Part shown: positions 1-10,996 of the stretch, one piece after another
Layout: each line of letters starts with the position of its first letter
How positions within the stretch are numbered: position 1 is the first letter of the stretch
From: Ypsolopha sequella
Lineage: Eukaryota > Arthropoda > Insecta > Lepidoptera > Ypsolophidae
Direction: 5' to 3'
Length of the DNA: 64,000 nt
Assembly: GCA_934047225.1 (NCBI GenBank)
Contig: OW203989.1
Coordinates: 19,195,977-19,259,976, forward strand
Program-made: the position numbers and the translations under genes
Notes under the pieces: model-generated
Seen by the model: the letters and a program-made list of their open reading frames with translations, nothing else
Database searches by the model: none
Told to the model about the DNA's origin: nothing

Positions 1-730
1 ATAAAATAGTGGAACTCGTACAAGAAGACTTTGATTAGTGTGAGACCAAAACACTTGACAAGGGCACATCGCTTTTTATAGACATCTGCCGAGCATGGAA
101 TTAAATTTATGTAAATATTGTCATTTAGAGAATTGTGTATTAAAAGACCACAAATATGATGATAATATGTAATACGTAATGCAATGCGAAGTGAAGGTTA
201 TGTATAGTAGAAATTCGCGTAATTTTTATCACTTGAAATTGAATCCGTAGGTATTCAGAGCAATAATGTAATTAAATGCGATAATGCTATTGTGTTACTT
301 GTTTTGTGTTCTTGGACAACAAAATATTTCAACAATACGTTTTTTTTCTTAGATGAGTTGCATCTGGGCTTTGCACATGACATGTAACAATAATTATTAA
401 TCATGTCTAATAAAGACGAAATTATACTTTACAGGTTGGCTGGAAGAGATTTCAGTAGAAATAAGCTCGCCTTTATACAGTTTTTTTTGTTTTTTTATGT
501 AATATGTTTAATGTTTCATGTGCAATAAAGAATGAAGAATAATTTCTGCAACCGCTATAGATATTATTATTGGAAGAAGGCTCGTTTATACGACACGATA
601 ATCTGATTATGTGTGGATGAAGTGTGCGTATCTGTGCATAAAGTGTCCCTGTGTGCGTGTCGTGTTTGCATGAAATGAGTCTGTGTGGCTGTCTACCATA
701 ACTCTGAACGCGATTGTACTTGAGACTAAC

Positions 731-845
731 CTCCTCAAAGACACGAAGTAAAGCGAAAACGATAGGAACCAACATCACAGTGGCTGCAGTGTTTGTGATC
801 CACATTGAGATGAACATGGTGACTAAGCAAATAGCAAACAGCAGT
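731..845 (-). CDS. SLC13 (INDY-type) transporter, exon with sodium-binding NT motif
   Basis: Fourth recognised exon of the minus-strand SLC13 gene: 115 nt, one base completing Lys plus 38 codons, between a TTTTTTCCAG acceptor and a GTTAGTCTC donor. The peptide is LLFAICLVTMFISMWITNTAA followed by TVMLVPIVFALLRVFEE. It contains the first signature of the family, usually Ser-Asn-Thr (SNT), where the helical hairpin tip helps bind sodium and carboxylate. Here the first residue is Thr (TNT). About 4.5 kb of intron (846-5374) separates it from exon 3. The C-terminal half, including the second NT motif, must lie left of the window. No further exon was seen in 1-730. Confidence 0.88.
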
Positions 846-1821
846 CTGGAAAAAATATTGTCATTTATCTTAAAAATATAATTAGTCTTAGGCGTTGTAT
901 AAAAAAAAAATTAAAAAAGTAACAGACTTCAAAGTTACAGCAGACATTCACTAAAACTTTTAAAATAATTGTATAAAATAATTTTAAGATAATCAGTGGT
1001 ACCGAAATAACACATTTGCCGACTTTTTTCTTTCTGAAAAATATGTTTCCTAGAACTCGGCGCTCTCATGTTGGAGTATATGGAGTAACATGTGGATAAT
1101 AATAATGAATTATGAAAAGTGTATATTTCGGTACCATCGGTCAGAAAATAATCATCTTAACTTTCATATATTAATATTAAATTTTTATATTAATATTTTG
1201 ACATTTGAAATCTGTAACAAATTTTTTGTTCAAAGTTCATTTTATTTCACATTATGTTGACGTGTTAAATCGTGAAATATTAGAAGGTTTTGTAAAAGCG
1301 TTGTTCATATGCAACGAAGATCAAGTGGGTATTATGCAATCATCACCCTGACACAAAGCGATTTTCTCAATCTCAAGTAGTGGGAGGAGTCCATCGAGGA
1401 GTTTTGGAGTCAAAGGTCTGGTGGGCATTATAACAATTTTCAAGTAGTACCTATACATTAAATCATACATAACACAAAGTGATTGCCGCGATCTCGAGTT
1501 GTGTGCTGTCATCCATAGAGGAGTTGAGGTTTTCAAGCAACATACTGCATCAAGCAATAATAAGCTTCCTCGTATATCAAGTGATATATGCTGTCATTCA
1601 TTGAGGAGTTTCACTACGTATCTCTGAAAATCTATCCTATCCTACCAAGTCATGACGACATTTAAACGGAATTTACCTGGACACACTCTTTCATACCATA
1701 CTACCATACATACATCTCTACCATAGTTTCAGCGAATAACTTGAGTTGGATGTAAAGCTGCCTAACGCTTGCGTGTTTTTATAACAGTTCCAACACATTA
1801 TCTTCGCTTATTTTTGACCCA

Positions 1822-2750
1822 GGCGCGTCTTATTAAACCATACCACTATTCAGCGCGCTCCCGTGTTGAACAGCAGGATGTTTTACTAAACGCTTTTGCA
1901 AAGTTTAGCTCCGTAAACAATACACTATTTATGCGTTGAACGCGAGGATGATTTCCAAGCGCTTATTATTTAAAATGTCTTACGAAAACATCATACGCCT
2001 CAACATGCTTACGTATTTAAAGACTTCAACTAACTTAATGAAATATTTCGTACAATCTTACGCACAAATCTGTGAATCATTATATAGCGTTATATGCTGT
2101 TGCATTGAGAATCAATGAACTGATATAATGTGTCTGAAAAGAAAAATCACAAACAAATGCAGCTAGGACAAATCAACCAATTAATTAAATCTTTATTACT
2201 TAGCGTTAGGCACATTATTAGAAAAAATTTGAGAAAGATCGTATTTTCTTTTCTTACTGAATATTTTCTCTCTTACTGTTGGACGGCCAGCCTGAACTGT
2301 ATTTTTTGTTTTTGTAATTCCGCGATCTAGTCTGCGGCTTACGGCAGTTAGTTGCACTTTAATTGTGTTTGGTCTTCTACGTTGTATATTAAAAATCAAT
2401 TCGGAAGCGTGCTGTGAAGAATTGATGCTTTTCAATCGCTTTGTTAAATGTTTAATTGCTTTTAAGCCGCCTGGTATTGGATTTTTTTCATATAATTCAA
2501 TGACCTTGTTGAACTCCAACTGTGGGTTTAGAAGAGAATTTGTAATATTTTATTCGTCTATTGAATCCATCCTAGCGTTCAACTCTAGTTACGATTCCGG
2601 AAACCATACTGCATTTTAGTGTTGACACGTAGTATGGATTCCGTAACACAGCGTCGCGAAAGCGTTTTGTAAAACATCCTGCTGTCCAACACGGGACCGC
2701 GTTGAGCCGTAGTATGATTTCATAAGACGCGACCATAGTAAAACCAGAAC
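1822..2750. mobile_element. Mutator-like (MULE) element with long inverted ends
   Basis: The two ends are inverted copies of about 60 bp. The left end near 1822-1895 and the reverse complement of about 2670-2750 share GCGTCTTAT, CGTGTTG and ACAGCAGGATGTTTTAC in order with few differences. Between them lies a minus-strand coding remnant at 2196-2570. Long terminal inverted repeats and a remnant that resembles the C-terminal tail of SWIM-type transposases suggest a Mutator-like element. The exact outer edges and target duplication are uncertain, so the boundaries are approximate. Confidence 0.5.
2196..2570 (-). pseudogene. Possible MULE transposase C-terminal remnant
   Basis: Minus-strand reading frame of about 124 codons from ATG at 2570 (MDSIDE) with one in-frame TAA after residue 6, then open to 2196. 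The peptide is basic and polar, includes a VQLTAVSRR stretch, AGRPTVREK, and a tail DLSQIFSNNVPNAK. I recall similar tails (AVSRR, AGRP, HxLS...N...AKxH) at the C-terminus of insect MULE/SWIM transposases, but this is memory and not an alignment. It sits between the inverted ends of the element, which supports a transposon origin. No catalytic domain is present. Confidence 0.35.
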
Positions 2751-2931
2751 AGTAGATTAACTCACGCCCCGTACGAGACTTCAATACCTACTGTGTCAGG
2801 GTTGTTCCTTCTTTTATTTTCGTACCTAGCTAATACAAATCAATATTTAAATACATATATTATACATATACTACGTAGGTATGTATTATGTTTGTAAATA
2901 TTAAATTCATTTACATTGGGCCTTCAACTCG

Positions 2932-3170
2932 ATGGCAGCAGCAGCGACAGCCGGTACGAATAGCGATACGTTAAATGAACGTGTTACCAACTTATCTGTT
3001 GCCGTAGGCCAAACTAAAATGACTTCTATATTCATTAGTAACAGTCTTCGTTGCCGCGAGTCGCCGAAATAGATAAGTTTGTGGTGCGGAACTGTTCTCA
3101 AGGCGGCCCCCTTTGGTGGCACGTTTGATCTACAAAGACGCCGCCGCGCCGCTGCGCCGCGCCGTAGATA
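2932..3170 (+). other. GC-rich islet with a 46-codon plus-strand ORF
   Basis: An ATG at 2932 opens a 46-residue frame to TAG at 3072 that starts MAAAATAGTNSDTLNERVTN. A CG-rich run (about 3120-3170) follows. The composition differs from the AT-rich surroundings, and an opposite-strand frame is also open. I recognise neither product. It could be an exon, a CpG-like promoter fragment or part of a transposon. Confidence 0.15.
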
Positions 3171-5374
3171 CCCGAATTGACCTTTATGTAGACCGGGAGC
3201 TCAGTACCGTATTTTAACTTTATATGAGGTAAACATTAATAAAAAGCACATTTATTTAAATAAGACTTCTTTAATTTAAAATGCTTACAATTTATAATAT
3301 GAAGCACGATCTGTCGTAACTGATTATCTGTCAAATCCTCACGTGATATTAATTGTAGCCATTGTAAGCGCCTGAAAACAACAAAATAAAAATTATGACA
3401 AATCAACTGACATTTTGAAGCCGATTATGACAAATGAGCTATCAATCGACGACGTAGTGAAACATTCAAACATACATACATTCATATCATACATAATAAA
3501 CGTATAGACCTTATAACTCATAAAGAAATCTTACTTGCTTATATTAAATAAAGTAAGAAAACTTGAAAATAATCAATTATAAAATTAAAGATAAGCTCCT
3601 GAATTTACCTTAAAAACATGGGCATCGTCAAAAGGGGGAAGGGGACAGCTGTCCCCCCCTAGAGATTTGAAAAACTTTGAGATTTTTATAATAAAGTAAC
3701 CGAAAAATTCGCGAAAAACCCAAGAACATTATGTTTATAAGATAATTATTTTGTTTCTTGTAATGAACAATTAAAAACTTTACATTTGTTTATTTTACCT
3801 ACAATTCATGTCATCTTGCCCCCCCTGGCAACGATTTTGCTTAAAAATCTTTGTGATTGTTGACTAAATTAATCAGTTCAATTCATTTAAGTACATAATA
3901 AAATTTAAGTATCTAATCGAACATTGGCTCCTAGTCTATAATTAAAAAATCTTTGCGATTTCAACCATATCAGCTCTACATTTAAAAACACTTTGACTAA
4001 CTGACAATCATAGCACAGTTATGATCATAGGTACCTATGTTAAATGTGAACAAAGAAAGTACGGTTTACATCTCTCATTATTATTTATATGTACCATAAA
4101 TTGTGTACTCACCTTTCTTGTTGAGTTGGTATTGAGAAGAACGATAATTCTGGATTTGAGGAATTATTATTGAGGCATCCGATGACAGAACAATATGTAC
4201 GACAGCGTGCTGTCGACATATTTGAAGTGATCGGTGCCGCGCTGGCGCGCTTGTTCGAAAGACTTGACTGAGCGCGACCGCGGCGTAACCCCGACTAGCA
4301 CCGGCCTTGCATACCGAGATATTGCTGTTGTGTGCGTACTGTAGTTCGTGCGTACTAGCACGCACACATATTAGCCGCGCGATGTACCTTTGGTTGAAGA
4401 TAAACTACTTTTCTGGTTTTACTATGACGCGACCCAGGCCGCCCTGTTTGTTTGATGTTCATCGTGAAACCAGTTAGTTCGAACTTTTCCACTCACGCTT
4501 TAATTAAATTAACACTCATTTACGTGTTGCAGTCCGTATTCAATTCTAAACAAGCATCGAAAAATTCTTACCGTTTTCGAGAAAATCATTTTTGCGATTT
4601 GTAAAAATTTTTGACCAACCCGCAGTCAATGACTCCACGCAACTGCGGTGTGCGATGTGTGATGTCCCCGCTCCCCGCGCATACCCTTTACCGCTGACGC
4701 AAACGTGTCGTCGACGGAACGAACGACCAGCCCCCCTATTCTGTATCTTTAGTTTCCAACTGGACTGGGTGCCTAATATCAAAAACATAGATAAAAACTG
4801 AATTTTCAAAATTGCATTTAGTGGGTATTGAACTATTTACGAACTGTGTCCTCACTTCAAGTGTGAACATATCCTTAGATAATCGGAAATCAATAGTATA
4901 TATATGTTTTTTATGATACGCACCTAGTCCAGTTGGCAACTAGAGATACATAATAGGCCCGCAGTTTAGAACATTCCGATACACACGGCCGATACATTAA
5001 TTTCTTTCGATGACGCACTCCGTTCAACGCAAAGTTGTGCGTTGGGATAGCCAGACCGAAGCCGAGGAGTAAACCACTGCGGTCGTGTCAATATGGATTT
5101 CCAAACCAAGACGCCCACGTCGCTGGCTGCGACAAAATCGAATGACCACTAGGTGGTTAAACCTGGTGACGGTGATTCACGACGTTGTGTTGAATCGCTT
5201 GCCGCAACTTTGTGCTTCAGGATTGCTAGACCGAAGTTTAGAAAGAACTAATGCCACAGCCTGTTTCTATATCTGTCAGATTAAATTCGCGCACACAGTC
5301 CATTATAAACAGAGGCATCAATTGGGACAGTTTTATTTTTATTTACTGATTTATACATTTATTAATTTACTAAC

Positions 5375-5490
5375 TTGTAATGTGAGTATCCAATCATCCT
5401 GACTGCTCCGAGAGCAACTCGCTTGTGCAATCCCGATTGCTCAATCGAAGTTGCAAGAAAAATACTTCCCAAGTACATGAATATTGTATC
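5375..5490 (-). CDS. SLC13 (INDY-type) transporter, exon with conserved His-Lys-Arg loop
   Basis: Third recognised exon of the minus-strand SLC13 gene, 116 nt, not listed by a simple ORF scan because it is short. A CTTTTTCCAG acceptor precedes GATACAATATTC and a GTTAGT donor follows, leaving two bases (AA) to be completed by the next exon. The peptide reads DTIFMYLGSIFLATSIE, then QSGLHKRVALGAVRMIGYSHY. This matches the SLC13 pattern of a short reentrant segment followed by a conserved LHKR motif and helix. Both splice phases agree with the neighbouring exons, which is strong support because three independent joins keep one reading frame. Confidence 0.87.
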
Positions 5491-5607
5491 CTGGAAAAAG
5501 TAAACATGTACTTAAAATATTATTATTTTGTAACAGTTTTTAGTGTGCTATTTATACTACTTAATGTTTTAAATGCAAAAAGAGGATAAAAAATACAGCC
5601 TACTAAC

Positions 5608-5760
5608 ATTCATATAGCATTTCAATGTCGTATTAGTGTCCATCACATCGACCAAAGGGAATATAATAATCGGTATGAATGCTGTCACAGCCAATGGCAG
5701 GCATTCGCAGACCCAATATATCGCCATGACTGCCAACGTGTAAGCGCACCATTGATATTT
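5608..5760 (-). CDS. SLC13 (INDY-type) transporter, exon with helices 2-3
   Basis: Second recognised exon of the minus-strand SLC13 gene: 153 nt, exactly 51 codons, phase 0 at both ends, between a TATGTTTCAG acceptor and a GTTAGT donor. The peptide (KYQWCAYTLAVMAIYW...) contains the family-typical stretch WVCECLPLAVTAFIPIIIFP, in which SLC13 proteins have a conserved WxxExxPL sequence, and it ends CYMN. In the family this segment is helix 2, a short loop and helix 3. The next exon begins DTIFMYLG, and together they rebuild the common YMxDT junction. The intron to exon 3 is only 117 nt (5491-5607). Confidence 0.88.
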
Positions 5761-6635
5761 CTGAAACATAGTATAGGAGGCTACATAAGAATGGTACTCG
5801 TGTATTCAAAACACTTTTAATATTAATAAATGAGCTGAACCATAAAGATGGTACAAACTTAACTGGAATATATCCAGCCAATAGTTGGCTTTTTCTGGGC
5901 CATTTTAGGCTGACCTTTGTAGCAAAAGTTGTTTGTATAGACGAGTTTTATCACTAGTGTTCTGCTTTTAAGCGACTAATACATCTATCCAACATATAAA
6001 GTGAAATTTAATCAACCGACCGTGAGTTATGGAGACTCGGTTAGTATCAGGACTTGCTGCTCCTATACTGCTATACTAGGAATTGTATTTGAACTAGTCT
6101 AGTTCGAATGGGAATTTCATTTTTGTTTCACCTTGTATAAAATAATCTAAAATGCCTACAAACTTAAAACTAGGTCCTCAAAAAAAAAAGGTATAGGTTG
6201 TTCAAGTTTGTAGCTTCCTCAGCGTGGGCGGAGACATGGCTAGTTCATAAAATTTGGGAATTAAATATAAAAATTATAATTCAAATTGATAAACATGTAA
6301 TAAACTAAATAAACGTGTCACAAAATGTTTTCATTTTCAGATAAATTATTACTGTATCCAGAGTATGAAATTTGTATACAAGGCGCCGGACACACAGCGC
6401 GCAGTCTACCTATAGGGTTCTCTTAGACCATTTAATACTCAAAGAGGGTTCTACATTCCAAAACAATCAGAACGCGCGTTTTCCTTAACTGTCGCGGTCT
6501 GGTGTAATAAACTGTCATCTCAGGGTATGGAAAAGTGACCGAGTTGATTCGGGGTTCAGATCTATATTGTGAAGTTCGTATTTTGTAGGAGATGTCAAAT
6601 ATACAGGTGTCCCAAAAGATAACATTATCCGTTGA

Positions 6636-6766
6636 AGGCCAGCTCATGACTGTTTAGAATATGAAAATATTTCATATATTCATAAAAGTATCGAAAACTC
6701 GAGGACTATCGACTTTTTACTGAATGAGGTCATATTTTGATATTTTGGACAGTCATGAGCTGGCCT
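6636..6766. mobile_element. 131-bp MITE with inverted ends AGGCCAGCTCATGACTGT
   Basis: The first 18 bases recur as a perfect inverted copy at the other end (ACAGTCATGAGCTGGCCT). The interior is AT-rich with no coding potential. It lies in the SLC13 intron between exons 1 and 2. No clear target duplication was identified, so the superfamily is unassigned. Confidence 0.6.
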
Positions 6767-7074
6767 ATCAGCTCTTCCAGCATAACATGGACTTTTGTGA
6801 CACTCTGTATAAGTCTTACTTACGAACTAGGTTTAGTGCCTAAAATAAAAGATGAAATAGTTTATCCCTTGAATTAAAAGCTACATGTCAAAATATCCCG
6901 AAAAAGTAGCTTTGTAGAGAACAGTAGATTTGTCATAGAATAAATTATGAATGAATCTCCGAGGGAGTGTCAGAGGTGTTTTGAGTATAAACTGTAAAAG
7001 CAAGTCACAGTCCACACTCGGTACACCCGCGTTTAACCGACGAATATTACGTCCCAACGTGATGGGTGGTGACA

Positions 7075-7275
7075 GGTGAGCCCTATCCCCGTTCTTCGGG
7101 CATAAATACACGCTTTTTAGGGATGTTTTCCTTCACCATTCAGCAATATTAGATACTACAAATACTATGAACATAAATTCCGAAAAACTCATTGGTGCAT
7201 GTCCAACCGGGGACTGAACCTGGATCTCAAGATTGAGAGGCCAGCGTTCTACCCTTGTGCTACCGCTGCCGCCGC
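7075..7275 (-). mobile_element. tRNA-derived SINE (lepidopteran type)
   Basis: Read on the minus strand from about 7275, the sequence begins with a tRNA-like head: an A-box-like GGTAGCACAAGGG, then about 35 nt later the B-box-like GGTTCAGTCCC. It continues into a body with GGTGAAGGAAAACATC, which I recall as a common sequence in moth and butterfly SINEs. It is degenerate and would not fold as an intact tRNA. It sits in the SLC13 intron next to an inverted-repeat element. Confidence 0.6.
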
Positions 7276-7348
7276 TTTGAAGAAATTACCTATTTTGTCA
7301 AAAATACTAAGGTGCAAAGACAAGCGAAGCGAGGTGGAGCGTATTAAG

Positions 7349-7905
7349 GTAGAGCCACTGAGTGATGGCACTTATGACAGCTGCATTTAGTGATGAGGTA
7401 CATTTATAATTTCGGTTAAAAAATAAAATCAAGTGTGAGTTTACTCAACATTAGACACGTCATTCAACATTCAACATAATGATACAAAAGGAAAATGTGC
7501 CAAAACCAGTGGCGTAGCTATCGGAGGGCTATGCGGTGTAGTGCCCCGGGGCCTCCAAGAGATGTTTAAATATCTAAATCGAAAAAAGTATTTTACTATA
7601 ATTTATTTTCGTTTAGTTTAACTTCGTCATTGTTTTGTTTTTAATTAAATATGATTGCGTAAACTTGGCGACCTCAAACACGACCTATAAAAAATGAGAA
7701 ACTTTAAAAAAAAAAAATCTTTGTTTCTATACGAACTCTATTGCACAATAAAGCAACATTCAAATCGAAAAATAATAACCGAAACAAATAGTACATCACT
7801 ATCAACAATGAAGTATTACATTTTTTAATCCACACTTGCTTATAAATAATTACGATACTTTGTAGGCATTTAAACGTCATAGGCGCCATCACTCAGTGGC
7901 TCTAC
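7349..7905. mobile_element. Inverted-repeat element with 30-bp ends
   Basis: GTAGAGCCACTGAGTGATGG at 7349 recurs in inverted orientation, ending at 7905. The match extends to about 30 bp with three differences. The interior holds a hAT-like left end CAGTGGCGTAGCTA at about 7508 and AT-rich sequence without coding potential. It is probably a non-autonomous DNA transposon that has received another insertion. No target duplication is clear. Confidence 0.5.
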
Positions 7906-8319
7906 TGTAAATAGCTGGTGATCATAAATTTGGAAGCCAAGCGACAAGTAGACAGGCCACTACAAACCTCTATGTATGTCATTGACCAAACCTAATTTAA
8001 AGATTGAACTAGTCTTTTACCCGCGGTGTTATTTTTAATTACTGAGTTTTTAATTAATCAAAGGTACTTTCGAAGGTATATTGCTGTTATTTTTATTAAT
8101 AGATTGCTTGTAAAAATATTTTTGATGTACGAAGTCCTAAACAATGTTTACAATGTTTGCTCACTTACCCAACAGCTTAAACAGCCGATTAATTTTCAAC
8201 CTACGTTACGGTTTAGTCAATATCGTTGTTGGCTTGAAAATTAAGGACAAAAGGATTGGATTGCAAGGATTCCCATTTATGATGGAAGTATAAAAATGAA
8301 AAGAGATCGATAAACTAAC

Positions 8320-8467
8320 CTCAATAGGCGTTTTTCCAAGAAGTATGAATAGAAAGAGGAACGGAGTTATAAGGAGTACAACTCCTCGCCAGTGAGTAGC
8401 CATGAATATTTTAAATTTCTTCCAAAATGTTAATATTTCTTCTGGGTCGGGTGCAGGTTTTAGAGAT
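8320..8467 (-). CDS. SLC13 (INDY-type) transporter, exon with first membrane helix
   Basis: This exon encodes the N-terminal cytoplasmic lead and first membrane helix of an SLC13 family sodium-coupled di/tricarboxylate transporter, a plasma-membrane citrate/succinate carrier. Read on the minus strand it follows a TTTCAG acceptor and ends at GAG before a GTTAGT donor. The 148 nt are one base completing a codon plus 49 codons. The peptide runs from a Pro/Glu-rich start through a basic stretch (FWKKFKIF, THWRG) into a hydrophobic helix (VVLLITPFLFLFILLG) ending KTPIE, the usual layout of SLC13 helix 1. It joins in phase 0 to the exon at 5608-5760. The exon with the start codon lies upstream (above 8467) and was not recognised. 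The family call rests on the four joined exons together. Confidence 0.85.
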
Positions 8468-8544
8468 CTGAAAGTAAAATTAATAGATTCGAAAATTAAG
8501 ATATTCGTTAGGGCACGAAGAGAATAGGGTGTGCATATAGTGTA

Positions 8545-8882
8545 TATGTCACAGTCAAAAGTCATAACTGGTCAAAACTACTTTTGATTGCGAGAATGAG
8601 TCAGTCAAAACTAGTTTTGACTAAGGATGTAGTGTTGACTGATATTCGCAGGCAAAATTAGTTTTCCGGATGTCCTGCAGCGCAGAAGAGAGCCGGTAGG
8701 TTAGGTTAGAAGGTTAGGTATGGCAATAAGTCGCGGAACGCAGTTCCGCGACCGCCATACCTGTCCTTCGTGGTTATTTTTTTATGACAACCCAGAAATA
8801 CTTTTTAATCATAATAACTTCAGACCAACTTAGTCAAAACCAGTTTTGACTGATTTTCGCAGTCAAAACTACTTTTGACCTG
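8545..8882. mobile_element. Element with repeated GTCAAAACTAGTTTTGAC palindromes
   Basis: Several near-palindromes of the form AGTCAAAACTAGTTTTGACT occur near 8560-8630 and again near 8830-8880, bracketing a non-coding middle that includes TAGGTTAGGTTAG and a TCGCGGAACGCAGTTCCGCGA hairpin. The repeated palindromes at both sides suggest subterminal repeats of a MITE. A further AGTTTTGACTGCAAC lies just right of the next MITE (about 9053), suggesting that MITE is nested inside this one. Confidence 0.4.
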
Positions 8883-8883
8883 T

Positions 8884-9044
8884 GGGTCTACCGCGTAATT
8901 CTCATTTTCATCAACATCAACTTGAGATTGAAATTTGTCGTGCGTGCGACGACGCCCGCCTAACATGTCATCTCTTTTGCACGCGTTCTATTTCGCATGC
9001 ATTTGCTTGAAGTTGATACAAATGAGAATTACGCGGTAGAGCCC
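8884..9044. mobile_element. 161-bp MITE, copy 1 (ends GGGTCTACCGCGTAATTCTC)
   Basis: The element begins GGGTCTACCGCGTAATTCTC and ends with its near-perfect inverted copy (GAGAATTACGCGGTAGAGCCC-type end). A second copy with almost the same interior is at 11279-11444. Interior sequence includes CGTGCGTGCGACG and TTGCACGCG. There is no coding potential. Two copies within 2.4 kb show a family of defined length. Confidence 0.65.
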
Positions 9045-9784
9045 CTGCTATGAGTTTTGACTGCAACATATATATCGGCAGCACATCGTAGAATGGGGCA
9101 CATCATGATCTAACTGGGCATATCACATTTCTGTTAAAACTACAGTTAAATGTATTTACATGAAAGCTTCGCTCCGCTCTTCGTCGCTCCTATTTTTGAC
9201 TTTTGGTGAAAGATTTTCGATTTCATACAATCTGCCCAATTCTATGATCTGCCCACGACATATTATACACAAGGGCACAACGAATATAGATACATTCACA
9301 GATATCGATAACACCATGACAACAAAGTTTTCGGTGCGCAAACGATTCTTTGTTATTTTTAAAAAAGGTTGTGTGCTGAATCCGAATTTGAACCCTGATT
9401 TCCTCTAACTTGACGTGCTCACGTGCACATTTTTCCGAAATTTATTTTAATTTTAAAAATGTTTGTTTTATATTACTTTTCAAGAATTTTCGCACTAAAT
9501 CTCATTTTTTTAGGGCTTTATTTAATAATTTAAAACTGAAATTTATATTTTACTGTGGTAAATAAAACACGAAAAATTTCATTTAACCTAACTTATTATT
9601 TATATTCATATATTTTTGTTGGCATGTGAAATTCTCGTAGAGATATTCAGTCCCTGTGCTGGATGTGTTTTAAAGATAAATTATTAAAGTAAAAATTAAA
9701 TCTGGGTTCAACTAAATTGCAATAAATAGATAATTGAAAATAACTGAAAAGTTAATTTTTAATTCCTTGTTGGCAATTCGCTTG

Positions 9785-10195
9785 GTTTAAATTATGTTAA
9801 GGTGTGTTATTTCGAAAACCATTTCGAGATTTAGGTTTAATAAGCAGTATTTTAGAACATAAGGTCTAAAAACCTCATGATTATGAATATTTTTACGAAA
9901 AAGCTGCAAACTCCATTTGCCTTCATGTGACGTCACTTGAGAAATGAGAAATGTGCCCTTTGCTATCAAGATAAATTTATAACAATTTGCTTCCGACTAA
10001 TTTGATAGTTGTATGACATATGAGTAGACAGACAGAGACAGACCACTTTTTTATAAGCAATCACACATCACAATCAGTATTATTATCTAAAATTCCCAAG
10101 TGACGTCATATCGGACAATTCTTTAAAAAATCATAAAAAATTATGGTTGATTTATATAACAAAATAATGAAAACTATGTCCTAAAATGACGTTAT
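9785..10195 (+). repeat. About 410-bp dispersed repeat, copy 1
   Basis: This segment recurs at 52515-52905 in the same orientation and at 48040-48460 inverted. Shared landmarks in order are TTATGTTAAGGTGTGTTA, TTTTTACGAAAAAGCTGCAA, GTGACGTCACTTGAGAAA, TATCAAGATAAATTTATAA, GCAATCACACATCACAATCA and TATGTCCTAAAATG. No protein frame is conserved, so it is probably a non-autonomous element or a LINE untranslated region. Confidence 0.6.
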
Positions 10196-10449
10196 TTTTG
10201 TGAAAAAAATTACAAAGAAATCTTTTATAAATTAAGCTTTGAGAATTGCGCAAATCTGGAAACTGCAATTAACCTGAGCGAAGTTTTAAATCCGATAGTT
10301 CACCAATTAGAAAGTGCTACAGGCAACTAGCACTGTAAAATTGGCACGAAAATCGTAAAATGCACTAAGTCACTAAAATCCGTGATTTTTTGCAAATATT
10401 TTGGTTTCTATTACTTTCCGTTGTGCCAATATTCCAATTATTTGAATAT

Positions 10450-10996
10450 GAATAAATATAACCTTAGCTATATAAGCTTTTTATTTGTAGTTTTAAGCAA
10501 TTATACTAGTTAAAAAAAGACAAACTTTATATTTTTTCGAAATATTTCGGCCTCATCAGTGAGGCCGTCATCAGTCGAGTTGACAGGTAAAAATTATAAA
10601 AAAATATATATGAAAACAAGTTGGTACAGTCTGAAAAATGATAGGAACTATTTACATAAAAAAAAAAAAAAAAAATATGATGAAAGAAAGGTGGTAAAAT
10701 AAAAAAAGAAAAGAAACAGTTTGGAGGGGAGTATTTGTTGATTGGGTCAGTTGGTCGAGTCTGTCAGTGCTGTCTGTTGAGTCTGTTGGACCCGGACTCA
10801 ACAGACAGCACTGACAGACTCGACCAACTGACCCAATCAACAAATACTCCCCTCCAAACTGTTTCTTTTCTTTTTTTATTTTACCACCTTTCTTTCATCA
10901 TATTTTTTTTTTTTTTTTTTTATGTAAATAGTTCCTATCATTTTTCAGACTGTACCAACTTGTTTTCATATATATTTTTTTATAATTTTTACCTGT
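10450..10996 (-). mobile_element. Snap-back insertion, probably Penelope-like 3' end
   Basis: A 15-bp direct repeat (CAATTATTTGAATAT at 10435-10449 and 10997-11011) flanks the unit and fits a target-site duplication. Inside, 10450-10579 is single-copy and the rest is a long inverted repeat. On the minus strand the single-copy part contains a motif like the hammerhead-type core of Penelope-like elements (near 10547-10577). Inverted 5' copies and variable-length target duplications are typical of Penelope-like insertions. No coding sequence remains, so the family call is inference. Confidence 0.45.

Larger units (their letters stand above)
846..5374 (-). other. SLC13 intron with a Mutator-like element and GC-rich islets
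   Basis: This 4.5 kb intron lies between two in-phase SLC13 exons. It holds the Mutator-like element at 1822-2750, short GC-rich islets (2932-3170, 4220-4380, 4620-4740) that I cannot assign to a gene, and a diverged relative of the fold-back family near 940-1140. A stretch near 4412 repeats the outer end of the Mutator-like inverted repeat (CTGGTTTTACTATG), so a second element end may be present there. Nothing else is recognised. Confidence 0.6.

Noticed and set aside
7190..7275. Possible tRNA gene on the minus strand
   Set aside because: A and B boxes are present, but the acceptor stem does not pair and the sequence continues into a known-type SINE body.
8698..8730. TAGGTTAGGTTAGAAGGTTAGG resembles the insect telomere repeat TTAGG
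   Set aside because: Only three or four imperfect units within a MITE-like segment; too short and interrupted for a telomeric or interstitial telomere array.
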